Part shown: positions 22,123 through 33,188 of the stretch, one piece after another
Position numbering within the stretch: position 1 is the stretch's first letter
Layout: every line of letters begins with the position of its first letter
Assembly (NCBI GenBank): GCA_933207985.1
Contig: OW240912.1
Coordinates: 202,760,002 to 202,824,001, forward strand
Length of the DNA: 64,000 nucleotides
Source of the DNA: Pelobates cultripes
Taxonomy: Eukaryota; Chordata; Amphibia; Anura; Pelobatidae
Direction: 5' to 3'
Notes under the pieces: generated by a model
Database searches by the model: none
Told to the model about the DNA's origin: nothing
What the model saw: the letters and a program-made list of their open reading frames with translations, nothing else
Translations under genes and position numbers: made by a program

Positions 22123-22722
22123 TTAAAGGATCACTATAGGGTCAGGAACACAAACATGAATTCATGACCCTATAGTGTTAACACCACCATCTAGCCCCCC
22201 TGGGCCCCTCATGCCTCCATAAATATAGCAAAATCTTACTGTATTCAAGCCTGAAGCTGTAACTCTGCATGCTGTTAGACTCAGAAAAACAAGCAGTCTG
22301 CTGACATCATTAGAAGTGGTGGCCTAATCCAATCACAGTGCTTCCCCATAGGATTGGCTGAGACTGACAAGGAGGCAGATCAGGGGCAGAGCCAGCATGA
22401 TTCAAACACAGCCCTGGCCAATCAGCATCTCCTCATAGAGATGAATTGAATCAATGAATCTCTATGAAGAAAGTTCAGTGTCTGCATGCAGAGGGAGGAG
22501 ACACTGAATGTTTGGATGCATTTTAGGAAGCCATGACCCAGGAAGGATCTCTAACAGCCATCTACGGAGTGGCCAGTGAAGTTATCACTAGGCTGTAATG
22601 TAAAGACTGCATTTTCTCTGAAAAGACAGTGTTTACAGCAAAAATCCTGATGGTAATAATTCTACTTACCAGAACAAATTCAATAAGCTGTAGTTGTTCT
22701 GGTGACTCTAGTGTCCCTTTAA
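22123..22722 (-). mobile_element. T2/Kolobok-like MITE nested in hAT-B copy 2
   Basis: Ends TTAAAGGATCACTATAGGG and its counterpart GTGTCCCTTTAA, each including TTAA. It is orthologous in position to the MITE at 10508-11107. Confidence 0.75.
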
Positions 22723-22969
22723 CTATATTCATTGTCAGCCAGTCCACACAAGTTTTGTTCCCATACATCCCTCTTAAGTTTCCATACTTAAGTAAGGGTA
22801 TGTGAAAAGTAGTTAGGGTTGCCACCTTTCTTGGAAAAACATACCGCCCTTGGTAATTTGCATAATTAAATATGTATGGGTGACATCACATGATGTAAAT
22901 CACAAGGAGAAAATGCTTTAAAATCACCCAAAAACTACTTAGTTTGATTCTGCTGTATAGATGGATTTC

Positions 22970-23650
22970 TCCCAGTGGCCCCATGTCTCCCAGTGCCCCC
23001 ATGTGTCGATTACTCCAGGTCTCAGTGTTCCTATGTATCAGTGTCTCAGTTCCCCATGTCTCCCAGTGTCCCCTAGTGTCGTGTCCCCGGGTCTCCCAGT
23101 GATCCTATGTATCACAGTGTCTCAATGCCCCATGTCTCCCTGTGTCCCCATGTATACCAGGGTCCCCATGTCACTAGAAAGACGGGAAGACCTGGGGACA
23201 CAGGGAGACCTAGGGACACGGAGACACCAGTGACACTGGGAGACTAGGGGACTCTGTCTGGGACGCATGGGGACACTGGGAAAATAGGGGACACTTGAAG
23301 ACATGGGGACACAGACACCAGGGACACAGACACTAGAGACACTGGCTGGGGGACATGGGGACATTGAGACATGGGGGCACTGGGAGACATGGGGACAAGG
23401 AGACACCAGGGCCACAGACACTAGGGACACTAGCTTGGAGACATGGGGACATTGAGACACTTGAGGCACTGGGAGACATGGAGGCACTAGGAGACATGGG
23501 GACAGTGAGACACTGGCAGACTGGGGGCACTGGGAGATTAGGGGGCACTGAGACACCAGGGACACTGGCTGGGAGACATGGGGACACTGTGTCCCCATGT
23601 GTCTGTGTCATAATGTCTCCCAATGTCCCTTAGTGTCTCAGTGTCCCCAT
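22970..23650. repeat. Minisatellite inside hAT-B copy 2
   Basis: CCCCATGTCTCCCAGTG units on the left and CACTGGGAGACATGGGGAC units on the right, the same fold-back organisation as in copy 1. Confidence 0.85.
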
Positions 23651-24135
23651 GTCTCCTTGCAGCCTTTCCCCCCATCCCTCACTTCCCTGAACTGTAGGCT
23701 GTCTCTGCAGAGTGGGAGTTGCTGTCTGGACTCTCTGTAGCTGCACCCCTGCAGATCAGTGAATAGAGATAGGCAGGGAGGGATATGCTGGAACTTCTTA
23801 TCCTTGCCTGTCTCCACACACAGTGACCCCATACTGGCCGGTGCTGGTATTGGAGAGTAATCTCCATTTATACTGAGAAAAATACCAGCATTTGTATTGC
23901 CAGTATCAGTGTAATATTGGCACCAGCCAGGCAGCCTCAAATACTGGCTGTGCCAATAAAAGAAAAGCCAGGTGGAATCCCTAAGAGTAGTGTGTGGGAA
24001 AAAAAAAATGTAAAAAAAAAAAGATTATTATTTTTTTTATTTTTTATAAATCAATGGGCCTATTCCATGGGCCTGGGCCTGGGCCTGGAGCTGCAGCTCC
24101 ATCAGCCCCTATGTTAATCCGGCCCTGACTATACA

Positions 24136-24640
24136 CCTTATATACACCCCCGGCTCTCTAATTAGGTGGTTTAAGCACCGGCCCTGAAGTTATGCCAGGC
24201 GCAGGGGCCGACAGGACAGCCGGACCACCTGGCATAAGTGGAAACACACAATTGCTGTGTGAACGGCTGGAGGGGAAAACACTGCGCTCATTATATGTAG
24301 CGAGAGCATGTAGAGAGAGCACTTCCTGTCAAACCGTGTACTGCGGTCCACTCAGCCATGCTAAATAGAGGTGAGGGGGACTGTGGAGTGACGCATGGAG
24401 TGGGGAAGAGAAACTTGAAGGGGCTGGGGAGAGAATGAGACACATGGAGGGGCCGGGGGGAGGAGAGGAGAAACATGGAGGGGCTGGGAAGGAGCTGGGG
24501 GAGAAAGGTGACACATGGACAGAATGGGTGGTGCACATGCCAGAGAACCCCCAATTCTGGGGAGAGAGGGCAGTCCAATGCATGGGGTGTGTGTTGTACC
24601 TAGAATGAAGGGGCATTCAAAACAAATACTAAAAAACACA
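24136..24640. repeat. hAT-like terminus and G-rich minisatellite
   Basis: GGTTTAAGCACCGGCCCTG at 24168-24186 resembles a hAT 3' end (CGGCCCTG). Units of GAGACACATGGAGGGGCTGG type at 24400-24520 are the reverse complement of the unit at 6460-6750. Confidence 0.45.
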
Positions 24641-25294
24641 AAAAAACCCTAAAAACTCAACTTGGAAAATGGTAGGACATGTATGATATCTATCGAATCA
24701 AGAATGTGTTTGGAAGATATTTGCTACTTAATATGTTATTTCTACTTCCTTTGTTCCTTACACTTACTATTAATATACTTAAAAGATTTTTAATGAAAAA
24801 AATATTGGGGAAACTGATTCTACCCACAGAGTCTCAGAGACTTATGCCTTAAAATAGTTATATATTATTGTAATTGAAAACTTTAGGCAACCATAGTAGA
24901 GGTGGAAAAACAAAATATTTTATTTATCAAAGTATTTTGGTCAAAACTTTGAACATATTTTCATTTTTTGAATAATAATTGCGTGTTTGGTATATATACG
25001 ACACCTTGCATAATTTTAGACTGTATTTTTTATCTGTTCAAAGTATTGTGGCTTGATCTATGCTATCTGAGTAAAGGGGTTGTTAGATGTTCTTATGAAA
25101 TTGCTATCCCCACGCATTCACTGACAGTGCATACACAAAAACTTTAGTTCACAGTGACAAGGCATACACAACACACAATTATATTGTACATGGAGATATA
25201 TTAGCAGAACGCATTTGAATTGAGGGATGCATAGCTAGCATATACGCATATAATAATACAGAAATTTTGTATATAGATTGTTTTGCAGATAAAC
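24641..25294. other. AT-rich DNA, nothing recognised
   Basis: No repeat family or coding signal identified. Confidence 0.4.
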
Positions 25295-25635
25295 GTAACC
25301 CCTTAAGGACGGGGGACATCCTATGCCGTCCTTGGGGACCTGGCTCTAAATGCCAGGGGACGGCATAGAATGTCCCTGGCGTCCTATGTACTTACCCGGT
25401 CACCGGCGATCCCACGGGAACTTACCTGGGAGCCCAGGGAGTCCCCCTGCTTCCTCTTCGGCCCCTCTGGGCCTTGCGAGGACCTCGTGATCACATGGAC
25501 GGCATAGCTGTCCAAGGCATTGCCAGCAGGGGGAGTGCCTGTAATGACAGGTACGCCCCCTGCTATCTGAAAAAAAAAATTAAACGGTTTAAAACAGTAT
25601 AAAATTAAATTATATATACTTAGATCATATATATT

Positions 25636-25678
<43 letters not shown>

Positions 25679-26489
25679 CTAAGTATATATAATATATATA
25701 TATATATATACACTGTCTAAGTGTATTTTAATATTAATATATATAATTATATATATATATATTTCATATGAAAGTACACGTACAATGATATTGATTAAAT
25801 ATATATAAAAATAAATACATAAAAAAGATAATAAAAAAAAATTATATATGTGCGTAATTTCGTTCTAACTGCATTTTAAAATTAATATATATATATTGAT
25901 ATCAAAATACATGTAGAACGAAATTATATATATATCTATATACATAAGTATATACGTATATATCACTATATATATACCTTTTATATAAATAAAAATAAAT
26001 AAAAACATATATATAATAATTCTATGTATATATTTATGTAATAATTTTACATAATTAGGTCATTTTATTAATTACAATTAGCGGGACCTGCCTGAAAACC
26101 CAGGCCAAAAGATCAGAGAATTTAATTTGCTAGCACTATATTTAACCCTGTATCTTTCCAAGACACCATAAAACCTGTACATGGGGGGGTACTGTTTTAC
26201 TCGGAAGACTTCGCTGAACACAAATATTAGTGTTTCAAAACAGTAAATGTATTGCAACGATTATTTAAAAAAAATATTTTATTCATATTAAATTATGTTT
26301 CATACCTAAATATTTGATGTTAAATTAAAGCCCTGTTTCCCCTGAATAAAATGATATATAATAAGTGTGGGTGCACATAATATGAAATAGGCGAATTACG
26401 CCTGAACAGACATAGCGCAAATTCCAGTTTTTGTTTACGTTTTGTTTTGATCAAAACGTGTACATTTGGCTCAGTCCTTAAGGTGTTAA
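25295..26489. mobile_element. TTAA-target MITE (piggyBac-like) with internal AT microsatellites
   Basis: The left end reads CCCCTTAAGGAC and the right end reads GTCCTTAAGG, followed by TGTTAA. A TTAA target fits on the right (26486-26489) and a mutated GTAA on the left (25295-25298). CCCCTTAAGGAC-type ends recur at 54631-54640. The left 280 bp are GC-rich, the rest very AT-rich with long (TA)n runs at 25636-25720. It has no transposase. Confidence 0.6.
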
Positions 26490-26582
26490 AATATATAGCA
26501 ATGTAAATTGACACAATTTTTAGTTTTCACTTATTTGTTCAGGCTTTATGAAATGTTTGGGGAAATGAACAACTTTAGACAG

Positions 26583-27605
26583 TGTTACGGCTCCCCCGGT
26601 AGAAGCGCTCCAAACTGCCGAACAGCAATCACACGAACCAGTCAGTCTCCAAAACAGCCGAACAAGCGTAATCCATATGAATAATCCCCCCAAATGACGA
26701 GACAAAGCTCCGTATTGAGGGTCAGCAGGAATCTGGTATCTTGAGGGCTACCTGCCCGGTATTTATGCAGGTCTCCCACATGGTGGAAACTCCCCTAGGG
26801 GACCAGATGGGAAACTGTGTCAAGGACATTACATTGACCAATCAGAATGTTACACATGTAGCCATTCCCCTTTAATTACACAAGACCCTCTGCTCTGCCC
26901 GGGAGATAATTGTGAAGTAATTCAATTATCTCCCTGGACAAAGACCAGGCGCCATTTTAGGTGACAATGACAAAAATTTTAAAAAATACATGACTTTTCA
27001 ATATTGTAATATAACACAGGCGTTCAACGGGTCCCCAGATAGCTGGGATCTGAGCGCACAAAAGTACCGAATAGCGCTCAGATCCTATTCACACAGTCCA
27101 ATCGCTGTGGAGTCAAAGTGTTCACAAAGTCTGTTCTCCATACAAATGGGCTCCACTGGATGGCTATCTGGGGTATGGCTTATTCTTGAACAAAAGTACA
27201 GAATAAAGGGATGTTTGTGGGTTTTCTACCGAAGGAGAAGGGAGGTCGGCGGCTTCAGCTGTGTTCGTGCCAAATAGTATCCGTTTTGAGTTCCATGAGT
27301 TTGTCGTCGAAAACCGCTGAGCGTTCCTGGATTTAAAATTGCCACGACCTCGTGTTCGGGATACGAATGGCGGCCACCCAGCTACAGGCACCAATTAAGA
27401 GGTGTCTGCGGTTAACCTCAATGTTCTAATGGGGCCAAGAGGTTAACCAGCAGCACACTTCTCTACTGGGTGGCTGGCCGTTCGGGAGTTTTGTTCGGTA
27501 GTTTCAGGGGAAGTATACAGAGTCCATACGAACGGGAAAAACACGAATCAAGCAAATTAATGAATAATAAGTCATTATAAGTCCAAGACAGAGGGATCTG
27601 TCACA
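26583..27605. mobile_element. Solo LTR, about 1.0 kb
   Basis: The segment begins TGTTACGGCTCC and ends ATCTGTCACA, matching the TG...CA rule with short inverted ends (TGTTAC and GTCACA). An exact 5-bp target duplication, GACAG, lies at 26578-26582 and 27606-27610. Inside are CCAAT-type boxes (GACCAATCAG near 26853) and scattered TTCGG motifs. There is no internal region or second LTR. It could belong to a gypsy-type element or an endogenous retrovirus; the sequence does not decide. Confidence 0.75.
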
Positions 27606-27610
27606 GACAG

Positions 27611-28085
27611 TATACAGTGTCCTCTATCCTTTAATATATCACACAGGGACTGAAATGGTAGTATAAAAGCAAAAATGCAATTTCCCTTAAATACAGTATG
27701 TGTGAGAAAAATAGAGAAATAAAAACGGTCAATTACCTTGCTTAAAGGTATTTGTAAGGTAGCTGTACCGTTTTACAAAAAATTTCAACAGAACGCAAAA
27801 ACAATGTCTGTATTTGAGCATAATGTCCTCATACAGTGAATAAAAAATATTTTTATTTTTTTGTGTGTAACTGTGCATGTCTTTTAATGTTTGTGGATCT
27901 GTGTATGAATCTGTAAATTTGTTTGTGTCCAGGCAGGGCTGGATTTACATGTCAGAATGTTAGGATTCTAAGCTGCTCTATGCTGCCACTCACAAAGAAA
28001 GATAATATAAGTTTGATTAATTTATTAATTGGACATTACAGGCATAACAAAAGCCAAACAAACATATTCACATTTGACAACTGCA
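27611..28085. other. No gene recognised
   Basis: AT-rich DNA between the solo LTR and the Tc1 element. Confidence 0.4.
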
Positions 28086-28087
28086 TA

Positions 28088-29484
28088 CACTGATTGGCCA
28101 CATCATTAAAACGACCTGCTTAATATCATGTAGGTCACCCTTGGGCTGGAAAACATGTGTTGAGGCATGGATTTCACAAGACCTCTGAACGTGTCCTGTA
28201 ATATATGGCACCAAGACATTAGCAGCAGACTCTTAAAGTCCTGCAAGTTGAGAGATGGGGCCTCCATGAATCAGATTTGTTGTTCCAGTAAGATTGAGAT
28301 CTGGGGAATTCACAGGCCAAGGTAACACCTTGAACTCTCTATGTTCCTCAAACCATTCGTGAACAAGGTTTGCAGTGTCACAGGGTGCATTATCCTGCTA
28401 AAAGAGGCCACTGCCATCAGGGAACACCATTGCCATGAAGGGGTGTACATGGTCTGTACATTGCCATGAAGGGGTGTACATGTCAAAGTAACATCCACAT
28501 GAATTCCAGAACCCAAGGTTTCTAGCAGAACATTGCCCAGAGCATAACACTACCAGCCTACCTTCTTCCCATAGTACATCCTACTGCCATTTCTTCACCA
28601 GATAAATGATGCATGTACACCTGGCCATCCACCTGATCTAAAAGAAAATGTGATTCATGAGACCAGGGAACCTTCTTCCATTGCTTCATGATGCAAATTT
28701 TCATCAGCACTGAAGGTACTTTCAGCAGTGGAGAGGGGTCATCATGGGCACTCTGACTGGTCTGTGGCTACACATCCCCACAAGCAGCAAGCTGCAATGC
28801 ACTTTGTGTTCTGACACCTTTCTATCATGACCAGCATTATGTTTTTCAACAATTTTAGCTACAGTAGTGTTGAGATCAATGTTTAGACAAAGACCACAAT
28901 GCAGAGGAGTGCTGAAGGCAAATAAATGAAGTTCGCAAGTACAGTAGTATCAAACGGAGAGTAGTCAGTGAAGTCAAAGGTCAGGAAGGGCAGCACAGGT
29001 TGGGAAGTGATAGTTCAGGCCAAAGGTACAAAGGTCAAAAGCAGGTTATGGCAGGTTAGTCACTGAAGATCTTGACACAATCTGGAGCACAGTACAACTG
29101 AGCGAGGAGTCAAGAGTTAGTAGAGTTTAAATAGGGAGAGGGGGTGATCCGCTTACTGTAGCTCCTCCTTGGTCTCCACCTTCTGTCCCTTTAAGAGGCT
29201 TTGTTGGGGTGCGCACGCACCATATTATTTTCCCAAAGCTCCGCCCTCTGTGTTGCCGCGTTCGGGAAGCAGCAGTGCTTGAAGATGCTCTGACCCAGCC
29301 ATCTAGTCATCAGTATTTGGCCCTTGTAAAAGTCATTCAGGTCTTTTCACTTGACCATTTTTCCTGTTTCCAACACATGACATTTAAGTGACTGTTCACT
29401 TGCTGGCAATGGTGCCATTGTAACAATGTAATCAATGTTATTCACGTCACCTGTCAGTGGTTTCTATTTTGTGGCTGATCAATG
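28088..29484 (-). pseudogene. Tc1/mariner transposon with transposase pseudogene
   Basis: The left end CACTGATTGGCCACATCATT and the right end TTTTGTGGCTGATCAATG are inverted and flanked by TA. The minus strand encodes a decayed Tc1-like transposase. A 68-codon frame (28516-28310) begins MGSGIHVDVTLT, matching the catalytic-core segment of this family, and near 29270-29380 the N-terminal helix-turn-helix region is readable. Frameshifts and stops are present throughout. A foreign block at about 28868-29265 replaces part of the gene. Tc1 transposases cut and paste DNA at TA sites through a DDE/D active site; this copy is dead. Confidence 0.75.
28868..29265. mobile_element. Insertion replacing part of the Tc1 gene, LTR-like leader sequence
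   Basis: The Tc1 text stops after GCTACAGTAG and resumes near GCAGTGCTTG. The ~400 bp between contain GGTCAAAGGTCAGG-type repeats and a GTTTAAATAG box, a style common in LTR-element leaders. About 170 bp of the expected transposase region are missing, so this is a combined deletion and insertion. No target duplication was found. Confidence 0.4.
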
Positions 29485-29677
29485 TATGTCTAAATATATG
29501 TATGTGCATAATGCTGCTTGTGATGTATAGTGTTTGAGTCTGTGAATTTAAAGTGAGTGTATGCAGCTGTGTAAATGCATGCAGACATTAGAGTTAGAGT
29601 GGGGGTAATATCAGAGTTGGATTATACAGGATGTGTAAGGTTAAGAGGATTACATTTTCATAGGGTTTATAGCTGTG

Positions 29678-29679
<2 letters not shown>

Positions 29680-29714
<35 letters not shown>

Positions 29715-29840
29715 GATATTTATAGAGCGCCGTCAAATTCCGCAGCGCTTTACAATGGGTGGACGAACAGACATGTAGTTGTAACCAGACAAGTTGGACA
29801 CACAGGAACAGAGGGGTTGAGGGCCCTGCTCAATGAGCTT
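29680..29840 (-). mobile_element. LINE 3' end with (TAA)n tail
   Basis: On the minus strand, AATTTGACGGCGCTCTATAA is followed by ATATC and (ATA)n. This is the same kind of 3' tail as the LINE ending at 54316 (GGCGCTATATAAATGG then ATAATAATA). It is a short 5'-truncated fragment in opposite orientation. Confidence 0.6.
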
Positions 29841-30469
29841 ACTTGCTAGAGGGAGAGGGGTAAAATGACACAAAAAATGGTATAAAAGATGATTAGGCCT
29901 GTGGTGTTTGAACGGTTATTTCCTTAATTAATCACCTATGATTGATAGCAGAACTGCATGAATTGTTATAGATTATGCACCATTCAGTGCTATCCCTGCT
30001 CTTCCTGCAAGGTATTTAGTGGTGAAAGGCTGTTAGTGGGCCGATGGGAAGTGATCTCTTCCACTTCCTGTTCAGTCTCACGAAGACACTGGAGGAGATG
30101 GGCCAACACTGAGTTTTACACCTTCTATAAATTATATAGTTTGAAATAATGATTTAAATAAAGGGGTGATTTTGCTGATCAGTTTTGTTGGACAATGTGT
30201 TTAAATCTCTCTAATGTGAGAAATAGCACCCCTCTCCCACCAGACGGTAATCTGTGGTTCATTGCAAGTCAGTGGGGAGGAATAGAACCTGGAATGTCAC
30301 CCTGCTCTCACTCCTCTGTTTATTCGCCAAAATATACAATGTGCTTCCAAATCTCAATATTTGTGCTACTCTATGGAAAAAGCCCCCTGTCTTTCACACA
30401 GCAAAATATCATCTTAACCCCTCACTGAATCCACAACCCTCATTGCCAGTGCGCCACAAAATATCACAA
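29841..30469. other. No gene recognised
   Basis: Includes short frames with no domain. Nothing else is seen. Confidence 0.4.
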
Positions 30470-31325
30470 TACGATGCATGAGCTTGTGGTCTCATTCTGT
30501 ACAGAGATATGACCAGCTTGAGAACCTGCTGTTTGCAGAGACCTCAGGGCTGCTGCAGCGCTGGATGGTGGCCGGCAACTGAGGGAGCAATTTGGGCACA
30601 TTAGTGGAGGTATGGCTGCAGGTGGGCCCCCCCCCCGCGGCATACCCACCCCTGGAGCACCCCATGCGGTTTCCCCTGCTGCCTCCCATGCGGTCCCTGC
30701 CCCTGGGGGATGCACTAGCACTGGCAGGCGTTCCCCCCACCTGCCAGGCTCTCCCCAGATAATACTCCTCGGGCCCGGTTGAGGACTGGGAGCCCGGGCC
30801 CGAGGCACCAACAGGACCGCATGTCTGGGGCTCCAGAGACGCGGTCTGCTACTAGAGGCCGGGCTTCGCTGCCTTCCGAGGCCTCCCCCTGCCGTGTGGC
30901 CTGCGGCCCGGAGGCCTCGTGCACGGCCTGCACGGTGGGCTTCCATGCCCCAGCTGGCCCCCTGCATCTCGCCACAGCCGCCAGCGGTGCACCGCGGCAT
31001 CGTTCCCGGGCCCCCCGCCACCCGGTTGGTGGTGCTCACCATCGGTGGTGAGTGGAGCTGCGCGGGGTACCCCGTTACTGCCATCTGGGGGGCGGGGGAG
31101 GTCCCCCTGTGGGTCGGCAACCTCCTCTGCCAGTGAGGAAGGCTCCCGGTATGCTGGGTCCATTGCTCCCTCCCCCTTTCCCCTGTCTCCCACTGTGGGG
31201 TCTCCTGGGGGGCTCAGCTTGTCTCTGGCTGGGCCCCCTGTGTCTCTATCTCCCTCTGTGTCCTCCCCTCCCCCCTTTCCCTCTCTGCTATTCCCCCCCT
31301 TTCTTCTTCTTTGGGTTATGGGTTA
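30470..31325 (+). other. GC-rich coding-like block, possibly ORF1 of the YR element downstream
   Basis: This block is far more GC-rich than its surroundings and has long frames on both strands: minus 218 codons at 30464-31120, minus 113 codons at 30852-31193, and plus 135 codons at 30919-31326. GC-rich DNA has few stops, so this is weak evidence. Because a YR gene and an SGNH domain follow on the plus strand after a ~750-bp AT-rich stretch, the block may be the first ORF of the same element. A plus frame near 30500 (YDQLENLLFAETSGLLQRWM) looks protein-like. I do not recognise a domain. Confidence 0.3.
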
Positions 31326-32140
31326 ACATAATTATCACAAGCAGGAAAAATACAGTTTTTATATATGTACTTTAACTTTAAAAATATACATTCAATCTTC
31401 ATAAAATTACATATTATTAATCAGCACATTTCAAATATAAACATACCCCTCAATCATTTGAATTCGTTCAGCCGTTCGGGAGATAGATATAAGTCAAGTT
31501 TGACCGACCGCAAGCACATTTTCATGTACAAAACAGTTCCAGAGAATCAGGCTGTGCGGTCGGTCTATTTCCCATGTTAAAGTCAGTTCAAACAGACGAA
31601 CGACAACCATTCGAATTATCGAACTGTCGAATGAACTGTCGAATGGCGTTCGAACTGTCGAATGCATTGAAGTCTGGAGAAGGTAAAACTTCAGCTGAAT
31701 TAAAGATGGCCGCCGCCACCACGTGTTCGTTTGTCGAATGGTGGCCACTTCGACTACTTCGGCTGCATCCGAAGTGCCAATTTAAAGCTGCAGAACTGCT
31801 CCAATACAATTTAAAGGGGCAGCAAGTCTTTTAAAATCCAATCTGCTAAAATAGTCTTTAACAGGCAATATCTTCCAAGGGCCATAGTCTTAAAGGGGCA
31901 TTGTTCCCAAAAGTCACAGTATGTCCCCGGATGGTTCTTAAAGGGCCAGCAGCAGCATAATAAAATACAATATGCCCAAATACTGTATTAAAAGGGCCAA
32001 ATCTCCCAGGGGCCATAGTCAGCAGGCAGGAGGCGGGCAAACAGGCTTCTCCAATGCCCATTGGCGAGGTTGGTTTCACCACAGGTGTCTTTCAGGGACT
32101 TGAGGTGGCCTGTCTCGGGCTGTCTCCTTCTTACGCTGTG
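31326..32140. other. Non-coding stretch with TTCGAA/TCGAAT motifs, possible LTR-like insertion
   Basis: Repeated TCGAACTGTCGAATG motifs at 31615-31665, an AAGATGGCCGCCGCC box, and a run of spaced TCTTAAAGGGGCA-like motifs (31800-31995) are present. It separates the GC-rich block from the recombinase fragment. No boundaries or duplications were found. Confidence 0.35.
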
Positions 32141-32149
32141 TGATGCGTT

Positions 32150-32686
32150 GCCCGGGTTTGCCATTCAGAATTCGAGACTCGGCTCTTTCGCTTGGCTTTC
32201 TCCCTGACGTTCTTTGGAGCCATGCGGATAGGGGAGCTGGTGTGCCCCAGTCGGCGGCAGGTAAGAGGGTTGCTATTCAGGGATGTTTCTTGCTCTGCGG
32301 TTCAGATCGCTTTCAAGATTCGCCGCTCGAAAACGGATGTCTTGGGGAGAGGTAAATGGGTTCGATTGAGGGCGGTGCCGGGCTCTGGCATTTGTCCTGT
32401 TTTGTCCTTCAGGGAGTATTGTACCTTGCGCCCCTCTCCTGCGTTGCCCCTACTGGTGCATGAGGATGGCAGTTTTCTTTCCCATTTCCAGTTTTTCAGG
32501 GTGTTTCGTTTGGGTTTTGAATCTCTGGGTTTGGAAAGCAAGGAGTTCGGGGGGCATTATTTTCGTATTGGGGTGGCCACTGAGGCCTTGAGGCTTGGCA
32601 TGCCAGCGCAGGTGGTGCAGAGGATTGGGAGGTGGGATTTGAGACGCTATGTTTCTTATATTCGTCCGGCTGGTCTATTGACATAA
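32150..32686 (+). pseudogene. Tyrosine recombinase catalytic domain, 5'-truncated
   Basis: The frame is open at its left edge and runs to a TAA at 32684. It carries RLAFSLTFFGAMRIGELV (Arg I block), RRSKTDVLGRG (beta-strand Lys block), HYFRIGVATEALRLG (the H-x-x-R block) and IGRWDLRRYVSYIRPAGL, with the Trp and the nucleophilic Tyr. All catalytic positions of a YR enzyme are therefore present, but the N-terminal core-binding domain is missing. The frame start is not a true start; the first in-frame ATG is at 32222. Compared with the DIRS1-type recombinase at 41555 (HSVRG), HYFRIG is closer to the Ngaro/Crypton style. The function would be integration of the element. Confidence 0.75.
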
Positions 32687-32689
32687 TTT

Positions 32690-33039
32690 CTTTCCGCAGA
32701 TTCGGCCCCCCCAGGATCTGGATCATCGGTTTCACGCCTTCCGACGCTGAGGTCAGATGGCTTGGTTCGAGAGGTATGAGGTGGGTTTGGCAACTCCCAG
32801 AGTTGGTGCAGCTGTTCCGTCTTCTGGGGATACCGAGTGTCCTGGTGATCCATCTTGGGGGGAATAACCTGGGTTCCGTTCCCATTTGGGACTTGATTTT
32901 GGCTGTCAAGCGGGACTTAGCCCGCATTTTAGTTTTGTTCCCCAATGTGCGGTTGGTATGGTCTAAGGTCATTGCACGTAACTACTGGCGGGGTGCCCGG
33001 AGCCAGAGTGCTATGGAGCGGTGTAGCGCCCCAACTTAG
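32690..33039 (+). pseudogene. SGNH/GDSL-hydrolase-like domain downstream of the recombinase
   Basis: The frame begins IWIIGFTPSDAEVRW and has RGMRW, PSVLVIHLGGNNLGS and WSKVIARNYWRGARSQSAMERC, ending at 33039. The order matches SGNH-hydrolase-like domains that accompany YR genes in some vertebrate retroelements: an N-terminal strand, then HLGGNDLG, then a C-terminal block with a basic tail. The first motif, normally GHS or GDS with the nucleophilic Ser, reads GFTPSD here, so activity is doubtful. It sits in a different frame from the recombinase and is cut off on the right by the minus-strand DIRS fragment at 33046. Its cellular role is unknown. Confidence 0.6.
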
Positions 33040-33188
33040 GAGACTGGCATCGGATTCCAGAATGAAGTCTGGTTGTGATCCGTAAATGCCTTTGCCATTC
33101 CAGGCTTCCATGTTGTGAAGCCACCAGTGAAGTTCTATACGGACTTCATCTGTTAGAGAAATCAATTGGTCGTAGGAAGTAGACCGGT

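Larger units (their letters stand above)
21478..24127 (-). mobile_element. hAT-B copy 2, inverted relative to copy 1
   Basis: It begins CAGGGCCAGATTAAGAGCCC and ends ATGTTAATCCGGCCCTG, the mirror image of copy 1 at 9152-11751. The 8-bp target duplication ACTATACA is exact at 21470-21477 and 24128-24135. It carries the same T2-like MITE (22123-22722) and minisatellite (22970-23650), and the same ~150-bp module shared with hAT-A (about 23690-23880). No transposase is present. Differences from copy 1 are mainly substitutions and repeat-number changes. Confidence 0.88.

Noticed and set aside
30464..31120. 218-codon minus frame as a host gene
   Set aside because: GC-rich DNA with long frames on both strands, no domain, and a retroelement on the plus strand just downstream; kept only as an uncertain block.
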